From Polynucleobacter antarcticus (GTDB lineage Bacteria; Pseudomonadota; Gammaproteobacteria; Burkholderiales; Burkholderiaceae): a stretch of 64,000 bases of DNA. Positions 28,857 to 38,471 of this stretch are shown in pieces. The translations under genes were made by a program, and so were the position numbers. A model generated the notes under the pieces. It worked only from the letters and a program-made list of their open reading frames with translations. It was not told where the DNA came from and ran no database searches. How positions within the stretch are numbered: the stretch's first letter is position 1; every line of letters begins with the position of its first letter. The stretch spans positions 2,046,001 to 2,110,000 of the forward strand of contig NZ_CP028941.1 in assembly GCF_013307245.1 (NCBI RefSeq). Reading direction: 5' to 3'.

Positions 28857-30334
28857 TATTTTTTACCCTTAGCTACAACCTTCTTGGCAACTTTCTTCTT
28901 GGCAGAAACTTTTGAAGCAGCTACTTTTTTCTCTTGCTTTATCGGACGCTCCCAAGGAAGAGAAATTTGTTTCGCACGGGATACCGTTAACTGGTTAGGA
29001 GGTGCATCTTTTGTCAAAGTAGTGCCAGCACCTAAGGTAGCGCCTCGCCCAACTCGCACTGGGGCAACGAGCTGAGTATCTGAACCAATAAAGACATCGT
29101 CCTCAATAATAGTCTGGTGCTTATTAACACCATCGTAATTACAAGTGATCGTACCTGCACCAATATTGACGCGTGCACCCACAATTGAATCACCTACATA
29201 AGCTAAATGATTCGCCTTACTATTTGCAGCAATCCGACTATTTTTTACTTCGACAAAGTTACCGATATGAACATCATTAGCTAAGTCAGCACCAGGACGT
29301 AAGCGTGCATATGGGCCAATGACAGAAGCAGCACCCACCTTTGCGCCATCAAGATGACTAAAAGCATGAATGGCAACCTGTTTACCAATCGTACTATTGC
29401 GAATAATGCTGTAAGGGCCAATCCGTGTTCCAGAGCCTAATGTGACATCGCCTTCAAATACACAGCCTACGTCAATGAAGACATCTGTCCCGCACTCAAG
29501 AGTACCGCGGACATCAATACGCGCAGGATCTGCAAGCGATACACCGGCATCCATTAATTGCGTAGCAATATGCTGTTGATGCACACGCTCAAGAGCAGCC
29601 AACTGATCACGACTATTGACGCCTACCGTTTCATATTCAGCATCGGCTTGTGTAGTGCGAATAGGTACGCCATCCTTAACCGCCATCGCAATCACATCAG
29701 TTAAATAATATTCGCCCTGAGCATTGCTGGCACGCAAGGCCTTTAACCATTTCTTTAAGGAATTGCTTGGCAGCACCATAATGCCGGTATTAATTTCTTG
29801 AATTTTCTTCTGAGTAGAGGTGGCATCTTTTTCTTCTACGATCTCTTGCACTGAGCCATCGATATCACGCACAATCCGACCATAGCCACTAGGATTGCTT
29901 AGGCTTTGCGTCAGGAGCGCCAAAGCACAATCCTGTCTACGCACACCATCAGCCAAGGTCACTAATTTAGCCAGTGTCTTCTTGCTAGTCAGTGGTACGT
30001 CGCCATATAGAACCAAAGTAGGCTCGTTGAGATCTAGCTTAGGTAATGCTTGTAAGACAGCGTGGCCTGTGCCTTTTTGCTCCGCCTGAATAGCAGTGCT
30101 CACTTTGCCATAGCGAGGATCTTGCTTAACGGCATTAAGAAGAAATGCTTTGACATCGGCAGCACCATGACCAATCACTACGATCGGGCCATTTTTTGTA
30201 TTCTTAGTTTGTAATTCCAGGGCTGTGTTAAGAACATATTGCAGTAATGGTTTGCCAGCCAAGGTTTGAAGAACCTTGGGTAAGGCAGATTTCATCCGCT
30301 TTCCCTGCCCAGCAGCCAAAATAACGATGTTCAT
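28856..30334 (-). CDS. glmU: Bifunctional UDP-GlcNAc pyrophosphorylase / glucosamine-1-P acetyltransferase
   Basis: Catalyses the last two steps to UDP-GlcNAc. The uridyltransferase domain has [18 protein letters not shown] at residues 5-22 and NTGIMVLP. The C-terminal left-handed beta-helix acetyltransferase has repeated hexapeptides and [20 protein letters not shown] with the catalytic His region. At 492 residues it is longer than E. coli GlmU (456). The excess is a lysine-rich tail of about 28 residues (465-492) containing 12 Lys, resembling histone H1-like or Alb-type tails. It overlaps ttcA by 4 nt upstream and glmS by 1 nt downstream. Confidence 0.96.
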   Translation of the reverse strand: MNIVILAAGQGKRMKSALPKVLQTLAGKPLLQYVLNTALELQTKNTKNGPIVVIGHGAADVKAFLLNAVKQDPRYGKVSTAIQAEQKGTGHAVLQALPKLDLNEPTLVLYGDVPLTSKKTLAKLVTLADGVRRQDCALALLTQSLSNPSGYGRIVRDIDGSVQEIVEEKDATSTQKKIQEINTGIMVLPSNSLKKWLKALRASNAQGEYYLTDVIAMAVKDGVPIRTTQADAEYETVGVNSRDQLAALERVHQQHIATQLMDAGVSLADPARIDVRGTLECGTDVFIDVGCVFEGDVTLGSGTRIGPYSIIRNSTIGKQVAIHAFSHLDGAKVGAASVIGPYARLRPGADLANDVHIGNFVEVKNSRIAANSKANHLAYVGDSIVGARVNIGAGTITCNYDGVNKHQTIIEDDVFIGSDTQLVAPVRVGRGATLGAGTTLTKDAPPNQLTVSRAKQISLPWERPIKQEKKVAASKVSAKKKVAKKVVAKGKK

Positions 30335-31266
30335 AGAGAGGGATTATAAGACCCCTGAATCACCGTACCGCAAGCTAATTCATCGATTTCTGCCTCGTCA
30401 ATCGCCTTATCGCCCGCCGACCTTGCGGCAATGCCTGAAAGCTCCGTAGAAATCTCTAAATTCTGAAAATCAAATGCCTCACTATCCATCAAATGAGAAG
30501 GGACGATATGGTGCATAGAACGAAATAAATTCTCCACCCGGCCTGGGTATTTCTTTTCCCAATCCCGCAGCATCTCTTTCATCGCACCCCGTTGCAAATT
30601 CGGCTGACTGCCACACAAATTGCAAGGAATAATAGGGAAGTCCATATCGACTGCATAACGCTCAAGCAACTTTTCAGGAACATAAGCTAAGGGGCGAATC
30701 ACAATGTGTTTACCGTCATCAGAGCGCAATTTCGGTGGCATGCCCTTAAGCTTGCCAGCAAAAAACATATTCAACATTAAGGTTTCCAAGATGTCGTCTC
30801 GATGATGACCCAGCGCAATTTTGGTCGCACCCAACTCATCTGCTACACGATACAAAATGCCTCGCCGTAAGCGTGAACATAAACCACAGGTTGTCTTCCC
30901 CTCAGTAATGACGCGCTTAACAATGCTATAGGTGTCCTGATTCTCAATATGAAACGGTACGCCCAAAGCAGTTAGGTAGTTCGGCAAAATTTCTTCTGAA
31001 AACCCAGGTTGTTTTTGATCTAAATTGACAGCAACAATCTCAAAATGAATGGGGGCACGCTCGCGTAACTTTAAGAGAATGTCGAGCATGGCATAGCTAT
31101 CTTTACCGCCTGAAACACACACCATGACTTTATCGCCATCTTCAATCATGCCGAAGTCACCAATAGCTTGCCCAACTAGACGACATAATTTTTTCTCAAG
31201 CTTATTCTCTTCAAGCACCGCTTTACGAGTATCGCCCGTCATAACTGAATGCTTTTCAGCTTGCAT
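30331..31266 (-). CDS. ttcA: tRNA 2-thiocytidine(32) synthetase TtcA
   Basis: Iron-sulfur enzyme that thiolates cytidine 32 in certain tRNAs. The PP-loop ATP site is [12 protein letters not shown]. The two CxxC pairs are [10 protein letters not shown] and [10 protein letters not shown], which with the family fold hold a [4Fe-4S] cluster. I chose the ATG at 31266, sharing one base with the folB stop (TAATG), giving 311 residues; an in-frame ATG eight codons later is also possible. The gene lies inside a tightly overlapping chain from the pteridine-reductase-like SDR to glmS, an arrangement with folB also seen in other Burkholderiales. Confidence 0.94.
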   Translation of the reverse strand: MQAEKHSVMTGDTRKAVLEENKLEKKLCRLVGQAIGDFGMIEDGDKVMVCVSGGKDSYAMLDILLKLRERAPIHFEIVAVNLDQKQPGFSEEILPNYLTALGVPFHIENQDTYSIVKRVITEGKTTCGLCSRLRRGILYRVADELGATKIALGHHRDDILETLMLNMFFAGKLKGMPPKLRSDDGKHIVIRPLAYVPEKLLERYAVDMDFPIIPCNLCGSQPNLQRGAMKEMLRDWEKKYPGRVENLFRSMHHIVPSHLMDSEAFDFQNLEISTELSGIAARSAGDKAIDEAEIDELACGTVIQGSYNPSL

Positions 31267-31661
31267 TAGCTTGACTTCATCCGAAAGACTTCGACACCGA
31301 CTGAATGGCAATCTGGATACACATCCGGCTTGGCGGTACTGACACAGGCAGCAATCACCTTAGGGTGCTGCAGCATCGCAGCCACAATATCATCGCAAAA
31401 AGTTTCCTGCAAATGAATATGCCCCCTAGAAGACAATCTCTTAATGGTTTCACGCATAAAGTCATAATCTACTACTTCATCTAATTGGTCATTGGACGGC
31501 GTATTGACATTGAGGGGTACATATAAATCAACATTCAGAATGACACGTTGCTCACCCTGCTTCTCAAAATCGTGAACCCCAATATTAATGTTGACTTCAT
31601 AGTCGCGCAAAAATAAACGGCGGCATTCCATAAGCGCTGGATGAGAAAGAGTAGCTTGCAT
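31266..31661 (-). CDS. folB: Dihydroneopterin aldolase
   Basis: A 131-residue T-fold enzyme of folate synthesis that converts 7,8-dihydroneopterin to 6-hydroxymethyl-dihydropterin and glycolaldehyde. The N-terminal region [22 protein letters not shown], with the conserved Glu-x2-x-R-Val pattern, matches the family. The segment [14 protein letters not shown] and [10 protein letters not shown] carry the pterin-pocket Tyr and Glu. Next to it lies a pteridine-reductase-like SDR, supporting a role in pterin/folate metabolism. The stop overlaps the ttcA start by one base. Confidence 0.9.
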   Translation of the reverse strand: MQATLSHPALMECRRLFLRDYEVNINIGVHDFEKQGEQRVILNVDLYVPLNVNTPSNDQLDEVVDYDFMRETIKRLSSRGHIHLQETFCDDIVAAMLQHPKVIAACVSTAKPDVYPDCHSVGVEVFRMKSS

Positions 31662-31675
31662 AATTTTCTTTATTT

Positions 31676-32509
31676 TTATTTTAATGTTTCATTCGTTTTA
31701 AACATGACGTCGCGTGAAGAAGGCGCTAAGTGCTGTCCCCCATCTACATATAAGGTGGTACCAGTTATCGCTGTCGCATTGGCTAAAAAAACAGCTGCTT
31801 GAGCAACATCCTTAGGTGTTGACGATTTACCCAAAGGCGTCATCTGATGTGCTTTAGTAAAACCAGCTTCTGTTTGATCACCTGAGAGCAAGGTAATTCC
31901 CGGAGCCAAGCCGACCACTCTTAAATGGGGTGCAAAATCAAAGGCCAATATTTCAACGGAATTTAATAGCGCCACTTTTGATAAGGTGTAGGACAGGTGA
32001 TCTGGATTGAGATTAATTAACTTCTGATCGAGCAATTGAATCACTGAGGGAATGGCAGATCCCGATGTATATTTTTTTTCTAAGATACTTTTTTGATATT
32101 CGAACATACACTGTGACAACAAAATCGGTGCAGTCAAATTAACCTGCATATGGTCTTGCAAGTTTTTAGATGTCAGAGGTGTATTTGAATTAGCTCGATC
32201 ATATTCAAAGATCGAAGCGCTATTAACCAAGCACTGTAGGTTTTCAAACTCAGAGGTGACGGCGCTAAATAAGGCTTTCACTTCAGCTTCTTTAGCCAGG
32301 TCCGCTTTAAATGCTGTGGCTTTGCGCCCAAGTGTTTGAATTTCAGCTACGGTTGCCTGTGCTTCCGCCTCTGAATGTCCATAATGGACTGCAATATCCC
32401 AACCTTGACGGGCAAATTCCAAAGCAATCTCTCGCCCTAGGCGCTTAGCTGCACCGGTCACTAAAACCGCTTTATTTGGCTGGGATGAGGTGTTTGAACT
32501 CAAGTTCAC
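31676..32509 (-). CDS. SDR family oxidoreductase, pteridine reductase-like (FolM type)
   Basis: A 277-residue short-chain dehydrogenase. The cofactor loop is VTGAAKRLGREIAL, the TGxxxRxG variant typical of pteridine reductases (PTR1) and E. coli FolM, rather than the classical TGxxxGxG. LVNSAS replaces NNAG, and YTLSKVALLN gives the catalytic Tyr and Lys. Being 14 nt upstream of folB strengthens a role in reducing dihydrofolate or dihydromonapterin. The start is GTG at 32509 with AAGAGA upstream. It is divergent from the MidA-like gene with 25 bp between starts, so the promoters overlap or are within coding sequence. Confidence 0.8.
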   Translation of the reverse strand: MNLSSNTSSQPNKAVLVTGAAKRLGREIALEFARQGWDIAVHYGHSEAEAQATVAEIQTLGRKATAFKADLAKEAEVKALFSAVTSEFENLQCLVNSASIFEYDRANSNTPLTSKNLQDHMQVNLTAPILLSQCMFEYQKSILEKKYTSGSAIPSVIQLLDQKLINLNPDHLSYTLSKVALLNSVEILAFDFAPHLRVVGLAPGITLLSGDQTEAGFTKAHQMTPLGKSSTPKDVAQAAVFLANATAITGTTLYVDGGQHLAPSSRDVMFKTNETLK

Positions 32510-32534
32510 TGAAATTCTCTTAGACTAGCGAGCT

Positions 32535-33740
32535 ATGGATATTACCTTGACCAGCCTAGAAACGGCTCATACCGAGCTGCTTCAGCAACAAATAATGGCT
32601 GAAATAGCTTCCCAAGGGGGCAAAATCCCATTCTCTAAGTACATGGAGATGGCTTTATATGCCCCAGGAATGGGTTATTACAGCGCTGGCGCCCATAAAT
32701 TAGGATCAGGTGGAGATTTCACAACAGCTCCTGAGATCAGTCCGCTCTTTGGGGCTGCAATCGTTTCTACCTTGTTACCTATCCTGCGGGGCCTGCAATC
32801 TCAAGGCTTGCCTACCCAAATTCTGGAGTTTGGCGCCGGTACGGGCAAGCTTGCTGAATCTATTTTGACGCGGCTGCATGAGCTTGGGTTTGCTCTTGAT
32901 CGTTACGACATTATTGAAATTTCCCCAGACCTTGCCCAAAGACAAGTGGCGCGCTTGCAGACGCTTTCTCAAAAGCTCAGCCTATCTACGCAATGCCATT
33001 GGCTTAGCGCCCTGCCAAGTCAATTCAAAGGGATCATTCTGGCAAATGAGGTGATGGATGCTATCCCCTGTGATGCCATTATTTATCACGATGGTTTTTG
33101 GCATTGGCATGATGTCACTACAGTCAATGAAAAATTAAATTGGATAGTAGGAAGGCCTGTTCAACAAGATTTACTTCCTGAAGCTTTACTCACGGGTCAT
33201 TTCTCGGAAGGCTATCTCACTGAATTACATCCGCAAGCCAACGCTTGGGCTGGACAAATTGCCAAGCAATTACATACTGGCTTATTTCTGACTTTTGATT
33301 ATGGCTTTCCGGAGACCGAGTACTACCATCCTCAGCGTTCTACTGGAACGCTCATGGCACATCATCGCCATCATGCCATTCAAGATCCTTTTTATCTTCC
33401 AGGACTTTGTGATATCACTACGCATATTGCATGGACTCAGATAGCGCGTAGTGTATTAAATAAAACCGTAGACGATGTCTATCTGAGCAATCAAGCAGGG
33501 TATTTACTCGATGCCGGCATTGGGGATATTGCGCTAGAAATCGGTGACCCCAGCAATCCAAAAACTTTCTTACCGATTTCTAATGCATTACAAAAACTGT
33601 TATCAGAAGCTGAAATGGGTGAGCTCTTTAAGGTCTTTGCTTTTTCGAAGAACCTCAACGCTGCTCTACCCGATGTACTCCACTACACCTTAGAAGACTT
33701 GCCAGGGCTGCGAGGCAGAAACCGTCTCTCGTCTTGCTAG
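32535..33740 (+). CDS. MidA/NDUFAF7-like class I SAM-dependent methyltransferase
   Basis: A 401-residue protein of the DUF185/MidA family. Conserved parts are [23 protein letters not shown] (here [16 protein letters not shown]), [15 protein letters not shown] and the SAM site [13 protein letters not shown] (about residues 96-108). Human NDUFAF7 dimethylates an arginine of complex I subunit NDUFS2, so a role in respiratory-complex assembly is plausible. The bacterial target is not proved. The final TAG shares the palindrome CTAG with the stop of the convergent cca gene. Interestingly an NDUFA9-like gene lies two genes away. Confidence 0.85.
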   Translation: MDITLTSLETAHTELLQQQIMAEIASQGGKIPFSKYMEMALYAPGMGYYSAGAHKLGSGGDFTTAPEISPLFGAAIVSTLLPILRGLQSQGLPTQILEFGAGTGKLAESILTRLHELGFALDRYDIIEISPDLAQRQVARLQTLSQKLSLSTQCHWLSALPSQFKGIILANEVMDAIPCDAIIYHDGFWHWHDVTTVNEKLNWIVGRPVQQDLLPEALLTGHFSEGYLTELHPQANAWAGQIAKQLHTGLFLTFDYGFPETEYYHPQRSTGTLMAHHRHHAIQDPFYLPGLCDITTHIAWTQIARSVLNKTVDDVYLSNQAGYLLDAGIGDIALEIGDPSNPKTFLPISNALQKLLSEAEMGELFKVFAFSKNLNAALPDVLHYTLEDLPGLRGRNRLSSC

Positions 33741-34876
33741 TTTTTAAGCGCCACTGTCACAGCAGCAAGTCTTGCCGCATCGACTGCGCTTCGAATGACC
33801 TCACCATTAGCGCGATTCTCTGAGGGAATACTAGCGATCACCGCTGCGGTATTCAGCGCTTGGGTTTGTTGCAAACTCGTCATCAAGGGTTGAATTGACA
33901 AACTAATACTTTGAGCTAACCCTAGTAAGTCTAGTGTGCGCTCAGGCTTACGCCACGCATCTGCGCGGTTAAACCAAGTCAACACATCAACGGGTTCATA
34001 TACCCCAGCAGCTGCACTAGCGGTCTTTTCTATCAGTTGATACAACTTACTAAAGATCTCGCAAAAATCTCGCACCTCCTTAGGCATGCGCACACACTCT
34101 GCCCAAGAACGAATAAGCTCACTAGGCAGGTGCATGAGTACTACAGCGCAGCGATACTCGAGCAGAGCATGGATTGAATGTAAACGCACAATCAATTCTT
34201 CGCGGGCAAGCTCTTGAGTTAACTGCAATGTGAGCGCTGATGGCAAAAGGGTTTTAGCAGCGCCCGTATCTAACAGAACCTGAAACATTCGCATTGGCTT
34301 CTCAGCCATCAATCCTCTAGCCAACTCTTGCCAAATACGTTCTGCAGATAGTGCGGCTAATTCATTCGATTGCACAATGGCTTGTAAAGCCTTCATAGTT
34401 TGCGCTGCTATCGTAAATGTAGGGAAACGTGCTGCAAAACGCGCAATGCGTAAAAGTCGCAAAGGATCTTCGGCAAAAGCATCAGATACATGACGAAATA
34501 CTTTAGCTGCTAAATCCTGTTGGCCATTGTAGGGATCCAAAATAGGTCCCACCCTATTACACTCTTGATCGACTTCTTGAGCCATTGCATTGATCGTGAG
34601 GTCTCGACGCTCTAAGTCTTGCTCTAAGGTGACAGTAGGGTCGGCATAAAACATAAACCCTTTATAGCCCTTGCCAGTTTTTCGTTCTGTTCGCGCAAGC
34701 GCATACTCTGCCTGAGTATCTGGATGCAGGAATACGGGGAAATCTTTCCCTACCGGCCGATAGCCCTTAGCGATCATCTCTTCGACGTTGGAACCCACCA
34801 CGACATAATCAATGTCATGTACTGGTAAACCCATAAGGGTATCCCGAATAGCGCCACCGACTGCATAGATCTTCAT
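33737..34876 (-). CDS. cca: CCA tRNA nucleotidyltransferase with degenerate HD region
   Basis: Adds or repairs the 3' CCA of tRNAs. The class II polymerase head has [23 protein letters not shown] (residues 6-28) with the metal-binding Dx[10 protein letters not shown] and [15 protein letters not shown] follow, and [12 protein letters not shown] ends the body. At 379 residues it is about 30 shorter than E. coli Cca (412). Where E. coli has the HD phosphohydrolase motif CHDLGKG and a His-rich loop, this protein reads [14 protein letters not shown] and the loop is missing. Polymerase activity should be intact, whereas phosphatase/phosphodiesterase activity probably is not. The flanking helix ADAWRKPER is conserved, so this is a deletion inside the family fold. 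Confidence 0.9.
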   Translation of the reverse strand: MKIYAVGGAIRDTLMGLPVHDIDYVVVGSNVEEMIAKGYRPVGKDFPVFLHPDTQAEYALARTERKTGKGYKGFMFYADPTVTLEQDLERRDLTINAMAQEVDQECNRVGPILDPYNGQQDLAAKVFRHVSDAFAEDPLRLLRIARFAARFPTFTIAAQTMKALQAIVQSNELAALSAERIWQELARGLMAEKPMRMFQVLLDTGAAKTLLPSALTLQLTQELAREELIVRLHSIHALLEYRCAVVLMHLPSELIRSWAECVRMPKEVRDFCEIFSKLYQLIEKTASAAAGVYEPVDVLTWFNRADAWRKPERTLDLLGLAQSISLSIQPLMTSLQQTQALNTAAVIASIPSENRANGEVIRSAVDAARLAAVTVALKN

Positions 34877-34880
34877 TAAC

Positions 34881-35789
34881 TTATTTCATACCTTCAAGCG
34901 TACGCCGACTCATTCCAAATACTTGAGTCAGTGCATCTAGACCGCCAATCGGCAAAATATTTGGCACCTGCATAGAAGCAATATTGTCTCGTGACATCAA
35001 AGTTGAAACAGGTAGGTACTCAAAAGCCAGTGCTTGCAAATACCCCACAAAGTCTGGAACAGGAATAACGGCACATCGAGTGTCTACTTTGCGTGCTGCC
35101 AGTTCGACAATCTCTCGCATGGTGTAAACCGTTGTTCCAACAAGGTCATATGTCTGGCCAATAGTAGCCGGCATCTTTAGAGACTTAGTAAAGGCCCCAG
35201 CTACATCATCCACGCTGACAGGCTGAAACTTGGCAGTGGAATTAGCCAAAGGCATCGCTGGAAAAATCTTGGTTAATTTTGCAAATAAATTAATGAATTG
35301 ATCTTGGGCGCCAAAAATCACAGAAGGTCTAAAAATAGTCCAATCTAGACTACTGGCTTTTACAGCTGCTTCGCCATCACCTTTACTGCGCTGATACATA
35401 GAAGGACCCTTTGAGTCAGCTCCTAAAGCACTCATATGTAAATAACGCTTCAGGCCGTTGAGTTGCATAGCAGTAATAATATTTTTTGGTAGATCCACAT
35501 GGGCTGCTTTAAACACTGCACCATAAGGTAATGCTGGCTTGTCATGTAAGACGCCTACTAAATTAATCACAGCACCGTTAGCTTGGATGCGTGAGCACAG
35601 ATTTTGCAAGGTATCAAACTCGTGAACATCAGCATCTTCTATGTGAACCTTAGGTAGCATGCGTAATTCACTAGCTGCTGCTAAGTGCCGCGTAGGCAGT
35701 AACACGGAATATCCCTCAGCTTGCAATTGCGCCGCTAAGACCCTGCCTACAAAGCCATTACCACCAATCAGCAAAATGTCATATTTCAT
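34881..35789 (-). CDS. NDUFA9-like NAD(P)-binding protein (atypical SDR)
   Basis: A 302-residue extended/atypical SDR similar to the complex I accessory subunit NDUFA9 family. The nucleotide loop is [16 protein letters not shown] (about residues 5-20). [21 protein letters not shown] provides the Tyr-x3-Lys, and [20 protein letters not shown] is characteristic of this group. The C-terminus is hydrophobic. Bacterial members are not stable complex I subunits as far as is known and may act on quinones or serve assembly. The gene is 4 nt upstream of cca and 24 nt downstream of the transglycosylase gene, so all three are probably one transcript. Confidence 0.82.
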   Translation of the reverse strand: MKYDILLIGGNGFVGRVLAAQLQAEGYSVLLPTRHLAAASELRMLPKVHIEDADVHEFDTLQNLCSRIQANGAVINLVGVLHDKPALPYGAVFKAAHVDLPKNIITAMQLNGLKRYLHMSALGADSKGPSMYQRSKGDGEAAVKASSLDWTIFRPSVIFGAQDQFINLFAKLTKIFPAMPLANSTAKFQPVSVDDVAGAFTKSLKMPATIGQTYDLVGTTVYTMREIVELAARKVDTRCAVIPVPDFVGYLQALAFEYLPVSTLMSRDNIASMQVPNILPIGGLDALTQVFGMSRRTLEGMK

Positions 35790-35813
35790 AAAAAATCCGA
35801 TTTCATTAAAGGT

Positions 35814-37772
35814 TTAAGGTAATTCAGATGCGAGGGCTACCTTAGGTGTAATTACACCTAGGCGTTGCTTCAAAGAAGTCGTCTGACCATTCATAACTGA
35901 GGAATAGTAAATCGAATTGGCAAGCACATTCTTGACGTAAGTCCGTGTCTCTAAGAACGGAATCGTTTCCGCAAAAATGGCGCCCTCAGTTGGACTTGTG
36001 AGTTTTTCACGCCACGCTTTAGAGCGTGAGGGGCCTGCGTTATACGCTGCAGATGCAAGTACCCAGGATCCATCCAAATCGACTAAGACCATATTTAAAT
36101 AATTACTGCCCAAAGTTAAATTAATATTGGTATCGCTCAGTTTGTCATTGGTATAGTTCGTCATACCAATTTTCTTAGCGACATACTTTCCAGTATTGGG
36201 CATGACTTGCATCAGGCCAGAGGCGCCTACTGATGAAGAGGCATTCATGATAAAACGAGATTCTTGACGAATCAGCCCATATGCCCAAGCTAAGTTCAAA
36301 TCAATTTGCTTGGCAATCGGCGTCAACTCCTCACGAAATGGCGTTGGATAACGAAGACTAAAGTCATGCTCTTGTTTTGTACGGTCAGCCGTATTGACTA
36401 CGCGGTCATAGAGGGCGATGCGTTTTGCATACTCAGCAGCAGCCAATAGCTGTTTGTCGCTCATATTGCGCAACTCCCAGTTCCATTCACGATTTCCTTC
36501 GAAACGTAAATTCATGGCATAAAACCGTTCGCCCCTAAGAAATCCTTTACGACTCGCCATGGTTTCTATATCTGCATCATTTACTTTCGTACGGGCTGGT
36601 GGATGATTTGATTTACCTAAATCTTCACGTGCCAACTGCCCATAAAAATTAAATTGCTCACTGACTAACTCTAAATTCTCACGGGCTTTTTCATGCTGGC
36701 CTTCGGCCTTCAGTGCACGTGCATACCAGTAGGTCCATGCGGGATCTTTACTGCGTACTGCAGGATTCATACCCTCGATCGCATTCTTGACTAGCAGCCA
36801 GTCTTTCGCACGCAAGCCTGCACGTACTTTCCACTCCTGTCCTTCAGTGGATAAGAGTTCATTAAAACCCAGATCCTGTTGCAAGCGATAAGCATCATCT
36901 GCCCTAGGGTCTAATTTTTTAGCCAGAAACTGCCCAATGACTCCCCAGGCTACCGCTTGATTTTCTTTACTATAGCGAGGAGCATTTTGTGAGAAATCCT
37001 TAAATGCTTTTGCAGGATCTGCTCTGGCGGCCTTCACAATTTCAGCGATGGGATCTTCACCGCCAAGACGGCGAGACATTGTCTCAAAACCAAGCTCACC
37101 AGCAGCCCGACCCAAGGCCTTTGCCTCACTCGGCGTCATTCCACCAGCCCCCACTAAAGCAGGGACGAGCTCTTGGCAAGCTAAGCCAAAAAAGCGAGGA
37201 TCAAGCAACACGGCACGTGCATCCATCGCTAACTTCATAGGGTTCTCACCTTGTATCAACTTAGATTGCAGCGCATAGCATTTCAACTGCGTATCGTCAT
37301 CCAAAGCAAACTTGGGATATTCCATATCAAAGCGTGACCAATCTTTGCGCTTACCCAAGACCAGCAACCAATCATTACGCATCCGATCTGCTAGAGCGGT
37401 ACCCTGATATTGGTTTAAGAAAGCCAGTACCTGCGCATCTGCATTCGTATCTGCACGAGCTACACCAGCATTATCAAATAACTGCGGCTTGATACGGAAA
37501 TAGGCTACGTAGTCTTCATAGGGGTAATTGGCCAGACTTGCAGCAAGTGTTTGTGTGCGAGCAACATCATTTTTTCTAGCGGCATCACGTAACTCAATAA
37601 AAGTACGATCAGCATCCGTCATTTCAAATGTAGAGGCCTTACTTTCTTTAGGCTGAATTGCTTTTTTTGCTTTCTCTGCAGCGAGTACGGGCGTACAAAC
37701 TAGCAAGGTGAGCGATAGCAGCAAGCCTAAGGTTTTATGCAAAATACTTAAATCGTTGAACTTCTTTTCCAC
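35814..37772 (-). CDS. slt: Soluble lytic murein transglycosylase
   Basis: A periplasmic lytic transglycosylase of 652 residues, cleaving peptidoglycan glycan strands to 1,6-anhydro-muropeptides. A signal peptide (about residues 1-31, ending VLAA) precedes a long alpha-helical superhelix (U and L domains). The C-terminal lysozyme-like domain has YGLIRQESRF with the catalytic Glu, then SSVGASGLMQVMPNTGKYVA and SAAYNAGPSR. The start is GTG at 37772 with AAGG 8 nt upstream. It is divergent from the 5-formyl-THF cyclo-ligase gene with 46 bp between starts. The released anhydro-muropeptides would be imported by an AmpG permease, and such a gene lies at 45741-47078. Confidence 0.92.
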   Translation of the reverse strand: MEKKFNDLSILHKTLGLLLSLTLLVCTPVLAAEKAKKAIQPKESKASTFEMTDADRTFIELRDAARKNDVARTQTLAASLANYPYEDYVAYFRIKPQLFDNAGVARADTNADAQVLAFLNQYQGTALADRMRNDWLLVLGKRKDWSRFDMEYPKFALDDDTQLKCYALQSKLIQGENPMKLAMDARAVLLDPRFFGLACQELVPALVGAGGMTPSEAKALGRAAGELGFETMSRRLGGEDPIAEIVKAARADPAKAFKDFSQNAPRYSKENQAVAWGVIGQFLAKKLDPRADDAYRLQQDLGFNELLSTEGQEWKVRAGLRAKDWLLVKNAIEGMNPAVRSKDPAWTYWYARALKAEGQHEKARENLELVSEQFNFYGQLAREDLGKSNHPPARTKVNDADIETMASRKGFLRGERFYAMNLRFEGNREWNWELRNMSDKQLLAAAEYAKRIALYDRVVNTADRTKQEHDFSLRYPTPFREELTPIAKQIDLNLAWAYGLIRQESRFIMNASSSVGASGLMQVMPNTGKYVAKKIGMTNYTNDKLSDTNINLTLGSNYLNMVLVDLDGSWVLASAAYNAGPSRSKAWREKLTSPTEGAIFAETIPFLETRTYVKNVLANSIYYSSVMNGQTTSLKQRLGVITPKVALASELP

Positions 37773-37818
37773 TATATGGCCTTATCGATTTACTATATTT
37801 CTCAATTTTCGCCTGATA

Positions 37819-38457
37819 ATGGTTGATATGCACGGCAATTCTCCAAAAACACTACGGCAGGACTTACTCGCCCAAAGAAAACAATTTGTGGCAAGCGCCC
37901 GCTATGACGCAGCAAGAGCAGCGCTTTTCAGCGGGCTAGCGGAGTTTCTTGCGGAATCAGAAGCCCAGATTCGCTCGGTTGCTCTATATTGCCCGATTCA
38001 GTCTGAAATTGATGTCCGCCCGACCCTGTTGGACTGGGCTGACCAGTCACCTGAACGAATCCTTTGTCTACCTTTTGCGCGCCCTGATAAACATCTGGAT
38101 TTTTATGCCTGGCATAGGGATGACATCCTGATACCTAGCCAGCATGGTGTTCCAGAACCCGACCCCAATAATTTTCTAAGGCCTCAAGTCATTCCAGACT
38201 GTATTTTGATCCCCTGCGTGGGGTGGTCTCAATCGAGTGATGTGATAAGTACAAGTGCCATAAACCATTACTGGCGTCTGGGTTATGGCGGTGGCTATTT
38301 TGACCGCACCTTAGCGCAGCTACGCAAAACTAAACCAGATCTCATTTGTATCGGCCTTGGTTTTGATTGGCAGAAACTCAATGATGCCCAGTGGCAGGCT
38401 CAAACTCATGATGAGCCCTTAGATGGAATGTTGACCGAGTCAGGCTTACTTGGCTAA
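37819..38457 (+). CDS. ygfA: 5-formyltetrahydrofolate cyclo-ligase
   Basis: Converts 5-formyl-THF to 5,10-methenyl-THF with ATP, returning an inhibitory folate to the one-carbon pool. The 212-residue product has LRQDLLAQRKQF near the N-terminus, YCPIQSEIDVRPTL and the signature LGYGGGYFDRTLAQL near residue 155 (phosphate/folate loop). I placed the start at ATG 37819; an ATG three codons later is equally plausible, and a much longer frame upstream would intrude on the slt gene. It is convergent with metF, 14 nt apart, so two folate enzymes sit side by side. Confidence 0.9.
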   Translation: MVDMHGNSPKTLRQDLLAQRKQFVASARYDAARAALFSGLAEFLAESEAQIRSVALYCPIQSEIDVRPTLLDWADQSPERILCLPFARPDKHLDFYAWHRDDILIPSQHGVPEPDPNNFLRPQVIPDCILIPCVGWSQSSDVISTSAINHYWRLGYGGGYFDRTLAQLRKTKPDLICIGLGFDWQKLNDAQWQAQTHDEPLDGMLTESGLLG

Positions 38458-38471
38458 GCTCTTGATCGTGA

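Noticed and set aside
28850..28860. A glmS ribozyme in front of glmS
   Set aside because: glmS starts inside the glmU stop codon (1-nt overlap), leaving no leader, and the ribozyme is a Gram-positive feature.
28725..29075. A 116-codon plus-strand open frame across the glmS/glmU junction
   Set aside because: It lies antisense to two well-supported genes, has no ribosome binding site or recognisable product, and is of the length expected by chance opposite coding sequence.
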